DNA from: Caulobacter sp. 17J80-11
Lineage (GTDB): Bacteria; Pseudomonadota; Alphaproteobacteria; Caulobacterales; Caulobacteraceae
Reading direction: 5' to 3'
Assembly (NCBI RefSeq): GCF_014349105.1
Contig: NZ_JACSJI010000012.1
Coordinates: forward strand, 47,108 to 111,107
DNA: 64,000 bases
Shown: one piece after another, positions 56,510-64,000 of the stretch
Numbering within the stretch: the stretch's first letter is position 1
Layout: each line of letters starts with the position of its first letter
Translations under genes and position numbers: made by a program
Notes under the pieces: generated by a model
Told to the model about the DNA's origin: nothing
Seen by the model: the letters and a program-made list of their open reading frames with translations, nothing else
Database searches by the model: none

Positions 56510-58201
56510 ATGCCGAGCAGCCTGAGTTATGTCCGCGGGCCCGCCGAGCCGCCGCTGTCCGAGCTGACCATCGGCCAGGCCCTGGCCCGCGCGGCCGAGC
56601 GCTGGGGCGAGCAGGAGGCGCTGGTCTCGGTCCATCAAGGCGTGCGCCTGACCTGGCGCGAGCTGCGCGAGCGGGCGCAACAGGTGGCCGCCGGCCTGCT
56701 GGCTCTCGGTCTGGAGGTTGGCGACCGGATCGGTATCTGGTCGCCCAACAACGCCGAGTGGGTGCTGACCCAGTTCGCCGCCGCCGAGGCCGGGCTGATC
56801 CTGGTCACGGTCAATCCCGCCTACCGCCAGGCGGAGCTGGAATACACGCTGAACAAGGTCGGCATCAGCGCGCTGGTCGTGGCCGAGCGGTTCAAGACCA
56901 GCGACTACGTGGCCATGGTCGAGGCCCTGTGCCCGGCCGTCGCCGACGAGTGCCCGGGCGAGCTGTTCTGCGAGCGCGCTCCCGACCTGCGCGCGGTGAT
57001 CAAGATCGGCGGCGAACCCCGGCCCGGCTGGCTGCGCTTCGACGACTTGCCGGCGCTGGGCGGCCCCGCCCATCGCGAGGCGCTGGACCGGATCGCGGCG
57101 GGCGTCTCCAGCGCCGACCCGGTCAACATCCAGTTCACCAGCGGCACCACCGGCCAGCCGAAGGGCGCCACGCTCAGCCATCGCAACATCCTGAACAACG
57201 GCTTCTTCGTGGGCCGCGCTCAGGGCCTGCGCGAGGGCGACCGGCTGTGCGTGCCCGTGCCGCTCTACCACTGCTTCGGCATGGTGATGGCCAACCTGGC
57301 CTGCCTGACCCACGGGGCGACCATGGTCTATCCGGCCGACGCCTTCGAGCCCGGCGCGGTGCTGGCGGCGATCGAGAAGGAGCGCTGCACGTCTCTGTAC
57401 GGCGTCCCGACCATGTTCATCGCCGAGCTGGCCCATCCGGAGTTCGAGCGCTTCGACCTGTCCAGCCTGCGCACCGGCGTGATGGCCGGCGCGCCCTGTC
57501 CGGTCGAGGTCATGCGCCAGGTGATCGGGCGCATGCACATGGCCGACGTCACCATCGCCTACGGCATGACCGAAACGAGCCCGGTGAGCTTCCAGTCCTC
57601 GCCGGCCGATCCGGTCGAGCGGCGGGTCTCGACCATCGGGCGGGTGCAGCCGCACCTGGAGGTGAAGGTGGTCGGCGCCGACGGCGAAATCGCTCCGCGC
57701 GGGACACCCGGCGAACTGTGCACCCGCGGCTATTCGGTGATGCTGGGCTACTGGGACGATCCGGAGAAGACCGCCGAGGCGGTCGACGCCGAGGGCTGGA
57801 TGCACACCGGCGACCTGGCCGTCATCGATTTCGAGGGCTACGGCAACATCGTCGGCCGGCTGAAGGACATGGTCGTGCGCGGCGGCGAGAACGTCTATCC
57901 GCGCGAGGTCGAGGAGTTCCTCTACCGCCACCCCAAGATCGAGGACGTCGCCGTGGTCGGCGTGCCGGACAGCAAGTACGGCGAGGAGATCTGCGCCTGG
58001 ATCCGGCTGAAGCCGGGCGAGGCCATGGCCGAAGCCGAGGTGGCCGAGTTCTGCCGCGGCCAGATCGCCCACTACAAGGTCCCGCGCTACGTGCGCTTCG
58101 TGGACGCCTTCCCGATGACGGTGACCGGCAAGGTGCAGAAGTTCGTCATCCGCGAGGCGATGATCGAGGAACTGGGCGTGGACGTGGCGAAGACGGCGTG
58201 A
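56510..58201 (+). CDS. Fatty-acyl-CoA synthetase (ACSF2-like)
   Basis: A 563-aa adenylate-forming enzyme. [20 protein letters not shown] is the P-loop, CFGMVMAN a fatty-acid-synthetase-type block, [10 protein letters not shown] the A5 motif, [20 protein letters not shown]7, [21 protein letters not shown]8, and [13 protein letters not shown] the C-terminal lysine. It resembles ACSF2-type medium/long-chain synthetases and would activate free fatty acids. The ATG at 56510 was preferred over the GTG just before because GGAG then lies 6 nt upstream. A repeat follows the stop. Confidence 0.92.
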   Translation: MPSSLSYVRGPAEPPLSELTIGQALARAAERWGEQEALVSVHQGVRLTWRELRERAQQVAAGLLALGLEVGDRIGIWSPNNAEWVLTQFAAAEAGLILVTVNPAYRQAELEYTLNKVGISALVVAERFKTSDYVAMVEALCPAVADECPGELFCERAPDLRAVIKIGGEPRPGWLRFDDLPALGGPAHREALDRIAAGVSSADPVNIQFTSGTTGQPKGATLSHRNILNNGFFVGRAQGLREGDRLCVPVPLYHCFGMVMANLACLTHGATMVYPADAFEPGAVLAAIEKERCTSLYGVPTMFIAELAHPEFERFDLSSLRTGVMAGAPCPVEVMRQVIGRMHMADVTIAYGMTETSPVSFQSSPADPVERRVSTIGRVQPHLEVKVVGADGEIAPRGTPGELCTRGYSVMLGYWDDPEKTAEAVDAEGWMHTGDLAVIDFEGYGNIVGRLKDMVVRGGENVYPREVEEFLYRHPKIEDVAVVGVPDSKYGEEICAWIRLKPGEAMAEAEVAEFCRGQIAHYKVPRYVRFVDAFPMTVTGKVQKFVIREAMIEELGVDVAKTA

Positions 58202-58202
58202 G

Positions 58203-58354
58203 CCAAGATCCTCCCCCTCTGGGGGAGGGGGACCACGCGTAGCGTGGTGGAGGGGGCTCGTCCTGGCGCGACGGAAGCGGCGCACTCCGCTGGAGCCCCC
58301 CACGGCGGCTTTCAGCCGCCTGCTCCCCCCAGCGCTTCGCTCGGGGGGAGATCT
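58203..58354. repeat. Palindromic repeat element (family B)
   Basis: The left arm carries GATCCTCCCCCTCTGGGGGA and the right arm GAGCCCCCCACGGCGGCT followed by TCGGGGGGAGATC. It lies between the acyl-CoA ligase and methionyl-tRNA synthetase genes, both on the plus strand, and may attenuate readthrough into metG. Confidence 0.85.
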
Positions 58355-58418
58355 GGGCGGGCTTCCGCCTCTCGCCGCGCCCCACTATACCGGGCGGCTC
58401 TCAACGCACACGGACGCC

Positions 58419-60137
58419 ATGGCCCGCATTCTCGTCACCTCGGCCCTGCCTTACATCAACGGCATCAAGCACCTCGGCAACCTGGCCGGGTCGATGCTGC
58501 CGGCCGACGTCTATGCGCGCTTCCAGCGGGCCCGCGGGCACGAGGTGCTGTACATCTGCGCCACCGACGAGCACGGCACGCCGGCCGAACTGGCCGCCGC
58601 CGCCGCCGGGCAGGACGTGCGCACCTATTGCGACGAGCAGCACGTGATCCAGAAGCAGGCGGGCGAGGCGTTCGGCCTGTCGTTCGACTGGTTCGGCCGC
58701 TCGTCCAACCCGCCGAACCACCGGCTGACCCAGCACTTCGCCGAGGCGCTGGAAAAGAACGGCCTGATCGAAGAGCGCGTCGACCGGATGATCTATTCGA
58801 TCGACGACAAGCGCTTCCTGCCCGACCGCTATGTCGAGGGCACCTGCCCGCACTGCGGCTACCCGAAGGCGCGCGGCGACCAGTGCGACAACTGCGGGCG
58901 GCTGCTGGACCCGACCGACCTGCAGGACCCGTACTCGACCGTGTCGGGCTCGAAGAACCTGGAGGTGCGCGACACCCGCCACCTGTACCTGCTGCAGACC
59001 AAGGTCGAGGACAAGATCCGCGCCTGGCTGGACTCCAAGACCGAGTTCGCCAGCCTGGCCCGCTCGATCGGCTACAAGCACCTGGACGAGGGGCTGATCG
59101 ACCGCGGCATCACCCGCGACCTGGCCTGGGGCATCCCCGTGACCCAGGGCGGCTATCCGCGTCCCGGCTTCGAGGACAAGGTGTTCTACGTCTGGTTCGA
59201 CGCGCCGGTGGAGTACATCGGCTCGACCGTCGAGTGGGCCGAAGCCACGGGGAACGACTGGAAGCGCTGGTGGCGGCTGGACGAGGGCGCCGCCGACGTC
59301 CGCTACGTACAGGTGATGGGCAAGGACAACGTCGCCTTCCACACCGTCAGCTTCCCGGCCACCATCCTGGGCTCGGGCGAGCCGTGGAAGACGGTCGACG
59401 TGCTGAAGGCCTTCAACTGGCTGAACTGGTACGGCGGCAAGTTCTCCACCAGCATGAACCGCGGCGTGTTCATGGACCAGGCGCTGGAGTTGCTGCCGGC
59501 CGACTATTGGCGCTGGTACCTGACGGCTTACGCGCCGGAGCACTCCGACACCGCCTTCACCTGGGAGCAGTTCCAGGCGGCCACCAACAAGGACCTGGCC
59601 GACGTGCTGGGCAACTTCGTCAACCGCATCCTGAAGTTCACCGAGACCCGTTTCGACGGCGTGGTGCCGGAAGGCGGCGAGGCGGGGCCGCTGGAGGAGA
59701 AGCTCTACGCCGACGTCTCCGAGGCTCTGAAGGAGGCGGCCGAGCAGTTCGAGGCCATGGAGTACCGCAAGGCGGCCCAGGCCGTTCGCCGGCTGTGGGT
59801 GCTGGGCAACGAGTACCTGACCGAGGCCGCGCCGTGGACCGCGATCAAGACCGACCGCGACCGCGCCGCCGTGGTGGTGCGCACCGGCCTGAACCTGGTC
59901 GCCCTGTTCGCCGCCGTCAGCCAGCCGATCCTGCCCTTCGCCTCGATCGCCATCGGCGGCGGCGTGGGCCTGGAACTGCCGCTGCCCTGGCCGAGCGCGG
60001 ACGGCAAGGCGGAGCTGAGCAAGCTTCAGCCCGGCGCGCCGGTGAAGGCGCCGGACGTGCTGTTCAAGAAGATCGACGACGCCATGGTGGCGGAGTGGGC
60101 GGAGCGGTTCGGCGGGGCGGAGCAGCCGGCGGCGTAA
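58419..60137 (+). CDS. metG: Methionyl-tRNA synthetase
   Basis: A 572-aa class I aminoacyl-tRNA synthetase charging tRNA-Met. The HIGH signature is HLGN (in [13 protein letters not shown]), the zinc-knuckle domain has CPHCGYP and CDNCG pairs, and the KMSKS-type loop reads [15 protein letters not shown], so the second lysine is replaced by threonine (KFSTS). [14 protein letters not shown] is a further conserved block. No C-terminal tRNA-binding domain (EMAP-II-like) is fused. Essential housekeeping gene; downstream is a repeat-filled gap. Confidence 0.96.
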   Translation: MARILVTSALPYINGIKHLGNLAGSMLPADVYARFQRARGHEVLYICATDEHGTPAELAAAAAGQDVRTYCDEQHVIQKQAGEAFGLSFDWFGRSSNPPNHRLTQHFAEALEKNGLIEERVDRMIYSIDDKRFLPDRYVEGTCPHCGYPKARGDQCDNCGRLLDPTDLQDPYSTVSGSKNLEVRDTRHLYLLQTKVEDKIRAWLDSKTEFASLARSIGYKHLDEGLIDRGITRDLAWGIPVTQGGYPRPGFEDKVFYVWFDAPVEYIGSTVEWAEATGNDWKRWWRLDEGAADVRYVQVMGKDNVAFHTVSFPATILGSGEPWKTVDVLKAFNWLNWYGGKFSTSMNRGVFMDQALELLPADYWRWYLTAYAPEHSDTAFTWEQFQAATNKDLADVLGNFVNRILKFTETRFDGVVPEGGEAGPLEEKLYADVSEALKEAAEQFEAMEYRKAAQAVRRLWVLGNEYLTEAAPWTAIKTDRDRAAVVVRTGLNLVALFAAVSQPILPFASIAIGGGVGLELPLPWPSADGKAELSKLQPGAPVKAPDVLFKKIDDAMVAEWAERFGGAEQPAA

Positions 60138-60171
60138 GCCGCCGCGCTCAGGCGCGACGTACACGAAGGAT

Positions 60172-60311
60172 CGTCACCCTCGGGCTTGTCCCGAGGGCCC
60201 AGTCGTCCGTAGCAGAGCGGATGAACGCGCTCGCGCGTCGATGTCCGCGCGAACCCGGCGCAGTTCGTGGGGGCTGAACCCTGGGCCCTCGGGACAAGCC
60301 CGAGGGTGGCG
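60172..60311. repeat. Palindromic repeat element (family D)
   Basis: The left arm (60172-60202) has CCCTCGGGCTTGTCCCGAGG and the right arm (60281-60311) CCTCGGGACAAGCCCGAGGG, exact complements over ~25 bp, with a ~78-bp loop. It lies between metG and the convergent hypothetical gene, and could terminate both transcripts. Confidence 0.85.
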
Positions 60312-60372
60312 GTTTGTGGGGTGGAAAGCGCGCGCTCCGCTGGGAGAGGAACGTAGCGGGCGCGCGCGCCCG

Positions 60373-60717
60373 CTACTGCGCCGGCGTCAGCGGCCCCTGC
60401 CAGAGCTGCAGCGCGCGGGCCAGGTCCTCGGTGACCGCGCGCCAGCCCAGCACGAACATCTCGCTGTGACCGTGCGGCTCGGCCTGGCGCAGGTGGCCCA
60501 GCTGGGCCTTGGCGACCACGCCTTCCAGCTCCAGCGGCGCGGCCAGGCGGGCCTTGAAGTCGCCGCCGTCGGGCGTGTCGTACCAGCTGAGCGCGGTCGG
60601 CCGCATCAGGGCCAGCTGCATGAGGGCGGCGACCGCGCCGCTCTGGACCTCGACCTTCTGCTCCAGGCGCGCCACGCGCTCGAGCAGGGCTTCGACCTCG
60701 GGGGAAATCTCGGACAT
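60373..60717 (-). CDS. Hypothetical protein with coiled-coil N-terminus
   Basis: A 114-aa protein I do not recognise. Residues 5-35 form a heptad-like helix (SPEVEALLERVARLEQKVEV), followed by a small globular part with ALSWYDTPDGGDFKARLAAP and HGHSEMFVLGWRAV. The pattern suggests a stand-alone domain with an oligomerising helix. It is directly downstream (2 nt) of the TerC-family gene on the same strand, so it is probably in the same operon. Confidence 0.65.
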   Translation of the reverse strand: MSEISPEVEALLERVARLEQKVEVQSGAVAALMQLALMRPTALSWYDTPDGGDFKARLAAPLELEGVVAKAQLGHLRQAEPHGHSEMFVLGWRAVTEDLARALQLWQGPLTPAQ

Positions 60718-60719
60718 GG

Positions 60720-61484
60720 TCAGTGGGCCATAAACTTGGCCTTCTCGGCCGGCCCGATCTCAAGCGGGCCCGGCATGAAGGCGTTGTACTGTTCGACCCG
60801 GCCCAGATCGACGACCACCTGGCGGTGGCCCTCCCAGATCATGTGCAGGGCCACGTAGAGCACCACGAACAGGCCCAGGAAGCCGATCCAGCGGTGCTTG
60901 TGCAGCAGCTTGGCGATCCAGGTCGCCGCCACGCCCATCAGGGCGATGGACAGGATGAGCCCGAACACCAGCACGCCCGGGTGCTCGCGCGCCGCGCCGG
61001 CCACGGCCAGAACGTTGTCGAGCGACATGGACAGGTCGGCGATGAAGATCTGCAGGAAGGCCTGGCGGAAGGTCTTCTGCTTGGCGGGAACAGCCGCCGC
61101 GCCGCCCATCTCGTCGGAGCAGTTCACGTCCACGCCGGTGGCGTCCTCGAGCGCCGCCTCGCCGCGCGCCCCGGCCTCGCGGCCCTGCTCGCGCAGCTCG
61201 CGCCACATCTTCCAGCACACCCACAGCAGCAGCACGCCGCCGGCGAGCAGCAGGCCGATCAGGCCCAGCAACTGGGTGGTGATCAGGGCGAAGGCGATGC
61301 GCAGGATCACCGCCGCGCCCAGGCCCCAGAGGATGACCTTCTTGCGCTGGTCGTGCGGCAGGCCGGCGGCGGCCAGGCCCACGGCCACGGCGTTGTCCCC
61401 GGCCAGCACCAGGTCGATCATCAGCACCTTGAACAGGGCCGAAAGCTGCGCCGCGACGTCGCCGTGGAAGAGTGAATCGAGCAT
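60720..61484 (-). CDS. TerC family integral membrane protein
   Basis: A 254-aa membrane protein with about seven hydrophobic segments. Two conserved acidic motifs, VLMIDLVLAGDNAVAVGLA and IADLSMSLDNVLAVAGAA, carry the family's metal-binding aspartates (DxxxAxDN). TerC proteins are implicated in metal (manganese, tellurite) tolerance. The central cytoplasmic loop (105-140) is unusually long and contains a CSDEMGG segment. No riboswitch such as yybP-ykoY was recognised upstream; that space holds a repeat. Confidence 0.9.
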   Translation of the reverse strand: MLDSLFHGDVAAQLSALFKVLMIDLVLAGDNAVAVGLAAAGLPHDQRKKVILWGLGAAVILRIAFALITTQLLGLIGLLLAGGVLLLWVCWKMWRELREQGREAGARGEAALEDATGVDVNCSDEMGGAAAVPAKQKTFRQAFLQIFIADLSMSLDNVLAVAGAAREHPGVLVFGLILSIALMGVAATWIAKLLHKHRWIGFLGLFVVLYVALHMIWEGHRQVVVDLGRVEQYNAFMPGPLEIGPAEKAKFMAH

Positions 61485-61545
61485 GCGTCCTTGTTGGGTC
61501 AGGAACGTCCGGTCCGCAAGCGCGATGGCGGCGCGCTTGCGACTC

Positions 61546-61715
61546 TCCTTCTCCCCTTGCGGGCGAAGGTGGCCGGCGGAGCCGGCCGGATGAGGGGTGA
61601 CGGCGCCACCGGATCAGAACAGAGCGCGTGGAGGCTCCGGCGGTTCAAGCGTCGCGCTTGCACCCCTCATTCGACGCGCTCCGCGCGCCACCTTCTCCCG
61701 CGAGGGGAGAAGGGA
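61546..61715. repeat. Palindromic repeat element (family A)
   Basis: The outer hairpin CCTTCTCCCCTTGCGGGCGA (left) pairs with TCTCCCGCGAGGGGAGAAGG (right); the inner GATGAGGGGTGACGGC block faces GCACCCCTCATTCGACG. It lies between the lipoprotein gene and the TerC-family gene, both on the minus strand. Confidence 0.9.
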
Positions 61716-61726
61716 CGGCTCTCGAA

Positions 61727-62542
61727 TTAAGCCCGCAGCGGTTCGCGTTCGCGGCGGATCAGGCGCACGGCGGCGAACACGCCGCCGACCACCACCACGG
61801 CCAGGCCCGAGAGCCAGACCAGCGGCGACATCGGTCCGTCGGTGTCGGCCGGGGTGACGCCGGCGGCGACGCGCGGCAGTTGGACGTCCTCGGGCGGCGG
61901 CGGCGCGGCCGTGCCCAGCACCGCCTCCATCGGCGTGGCGGGCGGCGGCGCCTCGACCGCGGCGACCTCGATCGGTGCGGCCTGGGGCTCGGGCGCGACG
62001 GCAGGCTTCGGCGCGGCGGCGGCCAGGCTGGCGTGGACCCGGCGGGCCGGCGCGGCGGCGGGTTTCGCAGCGGGCTCGGGCGCGGCGGCGGCCTCGACCA
62101 TGGCGCCCACGTGCTTGGGCTTTTCGGGCGCGCCGGCCAGCTCCATGGCCGGAGCCGGCTCGCCTTCGGGGGCGCCGAGCAGGGCCGGGGCGGACCGCGG
62201 GGCTGCGTCGGGGTTCGGCACCGGGGCCATGGCGATGCGCAACACGCCGGCCGGGCGCACGGGGTCGCCCGGGTTCGGGATCGGCGTGTTGGAGACGATC
62301 AGCACGGTGGGCGGGGCGGGAGCCGCCTCGGCCCCGGAGAGGGCGGCGTCGACGGCGGCGTCCATGGCGGCGCGCTGGGCGGCGTCGCCCACGGAGTCCG
62401 GCCCGCCGGCCAGGTCGGGCGTCTCGGCGGTCTCGGCTTCGGCCGTGGCGTAGGGCAGGGCGGTCTGATCGGCCACGCGCGAGCACGCCGCCAAGGCGGG
62501 CAATGTCAGAACGCTGGCGAGGAAAAGCGCACGCAGGGACAT
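61727..62542 (-). CDS. Pro/Ala-rich lipoprotein with C-terminal membrane anchor
   Basis: A 271-aa low-complexity protein. The lipobox is ALAAC (C20). The middle (about 60-225) is Ala/Pro/Glu-rich and probably extended, and a C-terminal transmembrane segment (about 242-262, PLVWLSGLAVVVVGGVFAAV) is followed by a basic tail RREREP. With a lipid at one end and a TM at the other it may span the periplasm from envelope to inner membrane, but the topology is inference. I do not recognise a family. It is alone on its strand between repeats. Confidence 0.75.
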   Translation of the reverse strand: MSLRALFLASVLTLPALAACSRVADQTALPYATAEAETAETPDLAGGPDSVGDAAQRAAMDAAVDAALSGAEAAPAPPTVLIVSNTPIPNPGDPVRPAGVLRIAMAPVPNPDAAPRSAPALLGAPEGEPAPAMELAGAPEKPKHVGAMVEAAAAPEPAAKPAAAPARRVHASLAAAAPKPAVAPEPQAAPIEVAAVEAPPPATPMEAVLGTAAPPPPEDVQLPRVAAGVTPADTDGPMSPLVWLSGLAVVVVGGVFAAVRLIRREREPLRA

Positions 62543-62633
62543 GGCACAGCCTCCGTCGCCCCCGCGACTCCCCTAAGTAGAACGCCCGCGACGTTCAAAG
62601 ATCAATGTTCTTTTCGCGTCACGGGCGAGGGCG

Positions 62634-62653
62634 CCTCCGGGGAAACCCGGAGG
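62634..62653 (-). terminator. Possible hairpin terminator of the RlmB-type gene
   Basis: CCTCCGGG-TTTC-CCCGGAGG on the minus strand is a perfect 8-bp stem beginning 6 nt after the stop codon at 62660. It has no clear T-tract, so it may act with Rho or be a processing site. Confidence 0.5.
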
Positions 62654-62659
62654 GATAAG

Positions 62660-63493
62660 TCAGCGCGGCCGGGAGGCTTCGTACAGGGCCACGGCCGCGG
62701 CGTTGGAGACGTTCAGGCTCTCGAAGCCGCCGGGCATGGGGATCTTGGCCAGCACGTCGCAGTGCTCGGCCACCAACCGGCGGATGCCTTCGCCTTCGGA
62801 ACCCATCACCAGGACGGTCGGGCCGCCGTCGAGCGCCTCGGCCAGGGTCAGCTCGGCCGAGCCGTCCAGGCCCACCGCCCGCCAGCCCAGGTCGGCGAGA
62901 GTCTCCAGCGCGCGCGACAGGTTGGTCACGCGCGCGCAGGGCAGGCGCTCGGTGGCGCCGGTGGCGGCCTTGGCCAGCGCGCCGGACAGAGCGGGGGCGT
63001 GGCGGTCCTGCAGGATCACGCCCTTGGCCCCGAAGGCCAGCGCCGAGCGGAAGATGGCGCCGACGTTCTGCGGGTCGGTGACCTGGTCCAGCATGACGAT
63101 GACGCCCGAGCGCCCCTCGGCCAACTCGTGCAGGCTGACGCCTTCCAGCGGGGCGGCGCGCAGCGCCACGCCCTGGTGCACGGCGCCCTGGGGCAGCATG
63201 CGCGACAGTTCGTGGGCGTCGACCGGCTCGACGCGCAGGTCGCGGCGCTCGCGGGGGATTCGCGATTCCAGCTCGCGGGCCTTTTCCGGGGTCGCCAGAA
63301 GGCGCATCGGCCCCTCGCGAGCGGGGTTGGCCAGCGCGGCTTCTACCGCGTGCCAGCCCCACAACCAGCCCTCGGGATCCACCCGGCCCTGGCTAGATCG
63401 TTGAGGGCGTTGATTTTTCTGGCGATCGCCGCCGCTTTTTCCAACCTGTTCAGATCGGGCCTTGCGGTCGTTGCGTTCACGGAAAGAGGCCAC
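62660..63493 (-). CDS. rlmB: TrmH-family rRNA 2'-O-methyltransferase (RlmB-like)
   Basis: A 277-aa SpoU/TrmH methyltransferase. An N-terminal basic, disordered stretch (ARSEQVGKSGGDRQKNQ) is followed by an RNA-binding substrate domain (LWGWHAVEAALANP) and the knotted catalytic domain: VTDPQNVGAIFRSALAFGAKG, VMGSEGEGIRRLV, and IPMPGGFESLNVSNAAAVALYE (motifs 1-3). RlmB methylates G2251 of 23S rRNA in E. coli; the basic extension is longer here. Its GTG start overlaps the -10 region of the divergent tRNA promoter. Confidence 0.92.
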   Translation of the reverse strand: MASFRERNDRKARSEQVGKSGGDRQKNQRPQRSSQGRVDPEGWLWGWHAVEAALANPAREGPMRLLATPEKARELESRIPRERRDLRVEPVDAHELSRMLPQGAVHQGVALRAAPLEGVSLHELAEGRSGVIVMLDQVTDPQNVGAIFRSALAFGAKGVILQDRHAPALSGALAKAATGATERLPCARVTNLSRALETLADLGWRAVGLDGSAELTLAEALDGGPTVLVMGSEGEGIRRLVAEHCDVLAKIPMPGGFESLNVSNAAAVALYEASRPR

Positions 63494-63499
63494 TATAAG
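63471..63499 (+). promoter_or_regulatory. Promoter of the tRNA-Tyr/tRNA-Gly/tuf unit
   Basis: TTGCGT (-35) and TATAAG (-10) are separated by 17 bp, close to the housekeeping consensus, giving an expected start near 63506. A second possible -10, TATAAC (63551-63556), lies further in. The first promoter overlaps the 5' end of rlmB on the other strand. Confidence 0.65.
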
Positions 63500-63642
63500 A
63501 CGCGCTCCGATTTGGGGCCTTCGGGCCTCCGGCGACTGAACCGGCGCTCCTATAACAGGCCGGCGAGGACGTCAGAGGCTTTTTGTTCGTGAGTTTTCGT
63601 TTCGAAGGCTTGCGGACGACCGAAGCTCCGGAACTCGCGCTT

Positions 63643-63726
63643 GGGGGAATGTCCCGAGCGGCAAAGGGGGCGGACTGTAAATCCGCTGCGTAAGCTTCGC
63701 AGGTTCGAGTCCTGCTTCCCCCACCA
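63643..63726 (+). tRNA. tRNA-Tyr (GUA)
   Basis: The 84-nt cloverleaf with GGGGGAA / TTCCCCC acceptor, anticodon loop CTGTAAA (anticodon GTA), long variable arm (TGCGTAAGCTTCGC) typical of bacterial tRNA-Tyr, GTTCGAGTC T loop and encoded CCA. Its position before tRNA-Gly and tuf matches the tyrT-glyT-tufB order of other bacteria. Confidence 0.97.
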
Positions 63727-63804
63727 CGCGCGAGTTTCGAGGCTGGACGGCGATGGGCCCCGGCTCAGTAGGAAGGAGACGGCGCGAACCGCCGCCACCG
63801 CATC

Positions 63805-63878
63805 GCGGGTATAGCACAATGGTAGTGCAGCAGCCTTCCAAGCTGAGGATGCGGGTTCGATTCCCGCTACCCGCTCCA
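63805..63878 (+). tRNA. tRNA-Gly (UCC)
   Basis: The 74-nt cloverleaf with GCGGGTA / TACCCGC acceptor, anticodon loop CTTCCAA (anticodon TCC), GGTTCGATTCC T arm and encoded CCA. It is 78 bp downstream of tRNA-Tyr and 45 bp upstream of tuf. Confidence 0.97.
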
Positions 63879-63923
63879 ACTCTTTGAATTTCCCACTCTA
63901 GCCGACGCCGCGAAGGTGACCTG

Positions 63924-64000
63924 ATGGCCAAGGAAAAGTTCGAACGTAACAAGCCGCACTGCAACATCGGCACGATCGGTCACGTCGACCACGGCAAGAC
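63924..64000 (+). CDS. tuf: Elongation factor Tu, 5' end (runs off the window)
   Basis: Only the first 25 codons are present: [20 protein letters not shown] continuing VDHGK, the N-terminal GTP-binding P-loop region. EF-Tu delivers aminoacyl-tRNA to the ribosome. The AAGGTG ribosome-binding sequence lies upstream. It is probably co-transcribed with the two tRNAs. Confidence 0.96.
   Translation, partial: MAKEKFERNKPHCNIGTIGHVDHGK

Noticed and set aside
56318..58303. A 661-aa minus-strand open frame opposite the acyl-CoA ligase
   Set aside because: No conserved domain; the plus strand encodes a complete adenylating enzyme with all A-motifs.

Overview
The window is a GC-rich (roughly 70%) alphaproteobacterial chromosome segment. 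Several signs point to the Caulobacterales, with Phenylobacterium or Caulobacter most likely: two DUF2336 proteins, a bactofilin, an Hpt-type phosphotransfer protein, a match to the CtrA-box pattern, and abundant GC-rich palindromic repeats. The genus is inference. No phage genes, transposase, CRISPR array or plasmid genes were seen.

Region 1 (1-5 kb): a tightly overlapping plus-strand operon cut by the left edge. It holds the end of inositol-3-phosphate synthase, a histidine phosphatase, a SAM methyltransferase, a small glycoside-hydrolase-like protein whose barrel halves appear in permuted order, and a large phosphoribosyltransferase-like/kinase-like protein. A 178-bp palindromic repeat is inserted in frame in the last one. 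This is the best candidate for an undescribed system. Region 2 (4.8-7.7 kb): small housekeeping or accessory genes (Q/R-rich peptide, SRPBCC protein, UvrB/C-motif protein, aldo/keto reductase, LLM flavin oxidoreductase).

Region 3 (7.7-23.7 kb): a fatty acid/CoA-thioester catabolic island. It has a double-TetR regulator, two acyl-CoA ligases, three acyl-CoA dehydrogenases (two adjacent and probably heteromeric), a quinone-oxidoreductase-like MDR, two SDRs, a thiolase, two nearly identical MaoC hydratases, a DUF418 membrane protein and a SnoaL-like protein. Together they can carry out activation, dehydrogenation, hydration, oxidation and thiolysis of an acyl side chain, probably branched or attached to a ring.

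Region 4 (23.8-30.7 kb): a lipoprotein hydrolase, a DUF983 protein divergent from a MocR-type regulator with a clear operator, a ThiO-like oxidase, a TonB-family protein and a lytic transglycosylase behind a CtrA-like box. Region 5 (30.8-38.2 kb): a signalling neighbourhood with a membrane hybrid kinase, an Hpt protein, two DUF2336 proteins, NAD kinase, an acetyltransferase and a class II aldolase. Region 6 (38.6-42.9 kb): a two-gene RND efflux operon. Region 7 (43-49 kb): a cytochrome c lipoprotein, hypothetical exported proteins, a type II NADH dehydrogenase and a succinyl/acetyl-CoA transferase. Region 8 (49-56.5 kb): a GFA-family gene remnant, bactofilin, tRNA-Thr, dodecin, FMN reductase, a YbjN protein, a five-PAS hybrid kinase, an NMN adenylyltransferase-Nudix fusion and a DUF1697 protein. 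Region 9 (56.5-64 kb): a third acyl-CoA ligase, MetG, a TerC-family protein, a Pro/Ala-rich lipoprotein and an RlmB-type rRNA methyltransferase, divergent from tRNA-Tyr, tRNA-Gly and the start of tuf.

At least twelve palindromic repeat copies or half-copies, falling into about five sequence families, lie mostly between genes. All assignments come from reading translated sequences and motifs; no database search was possible.
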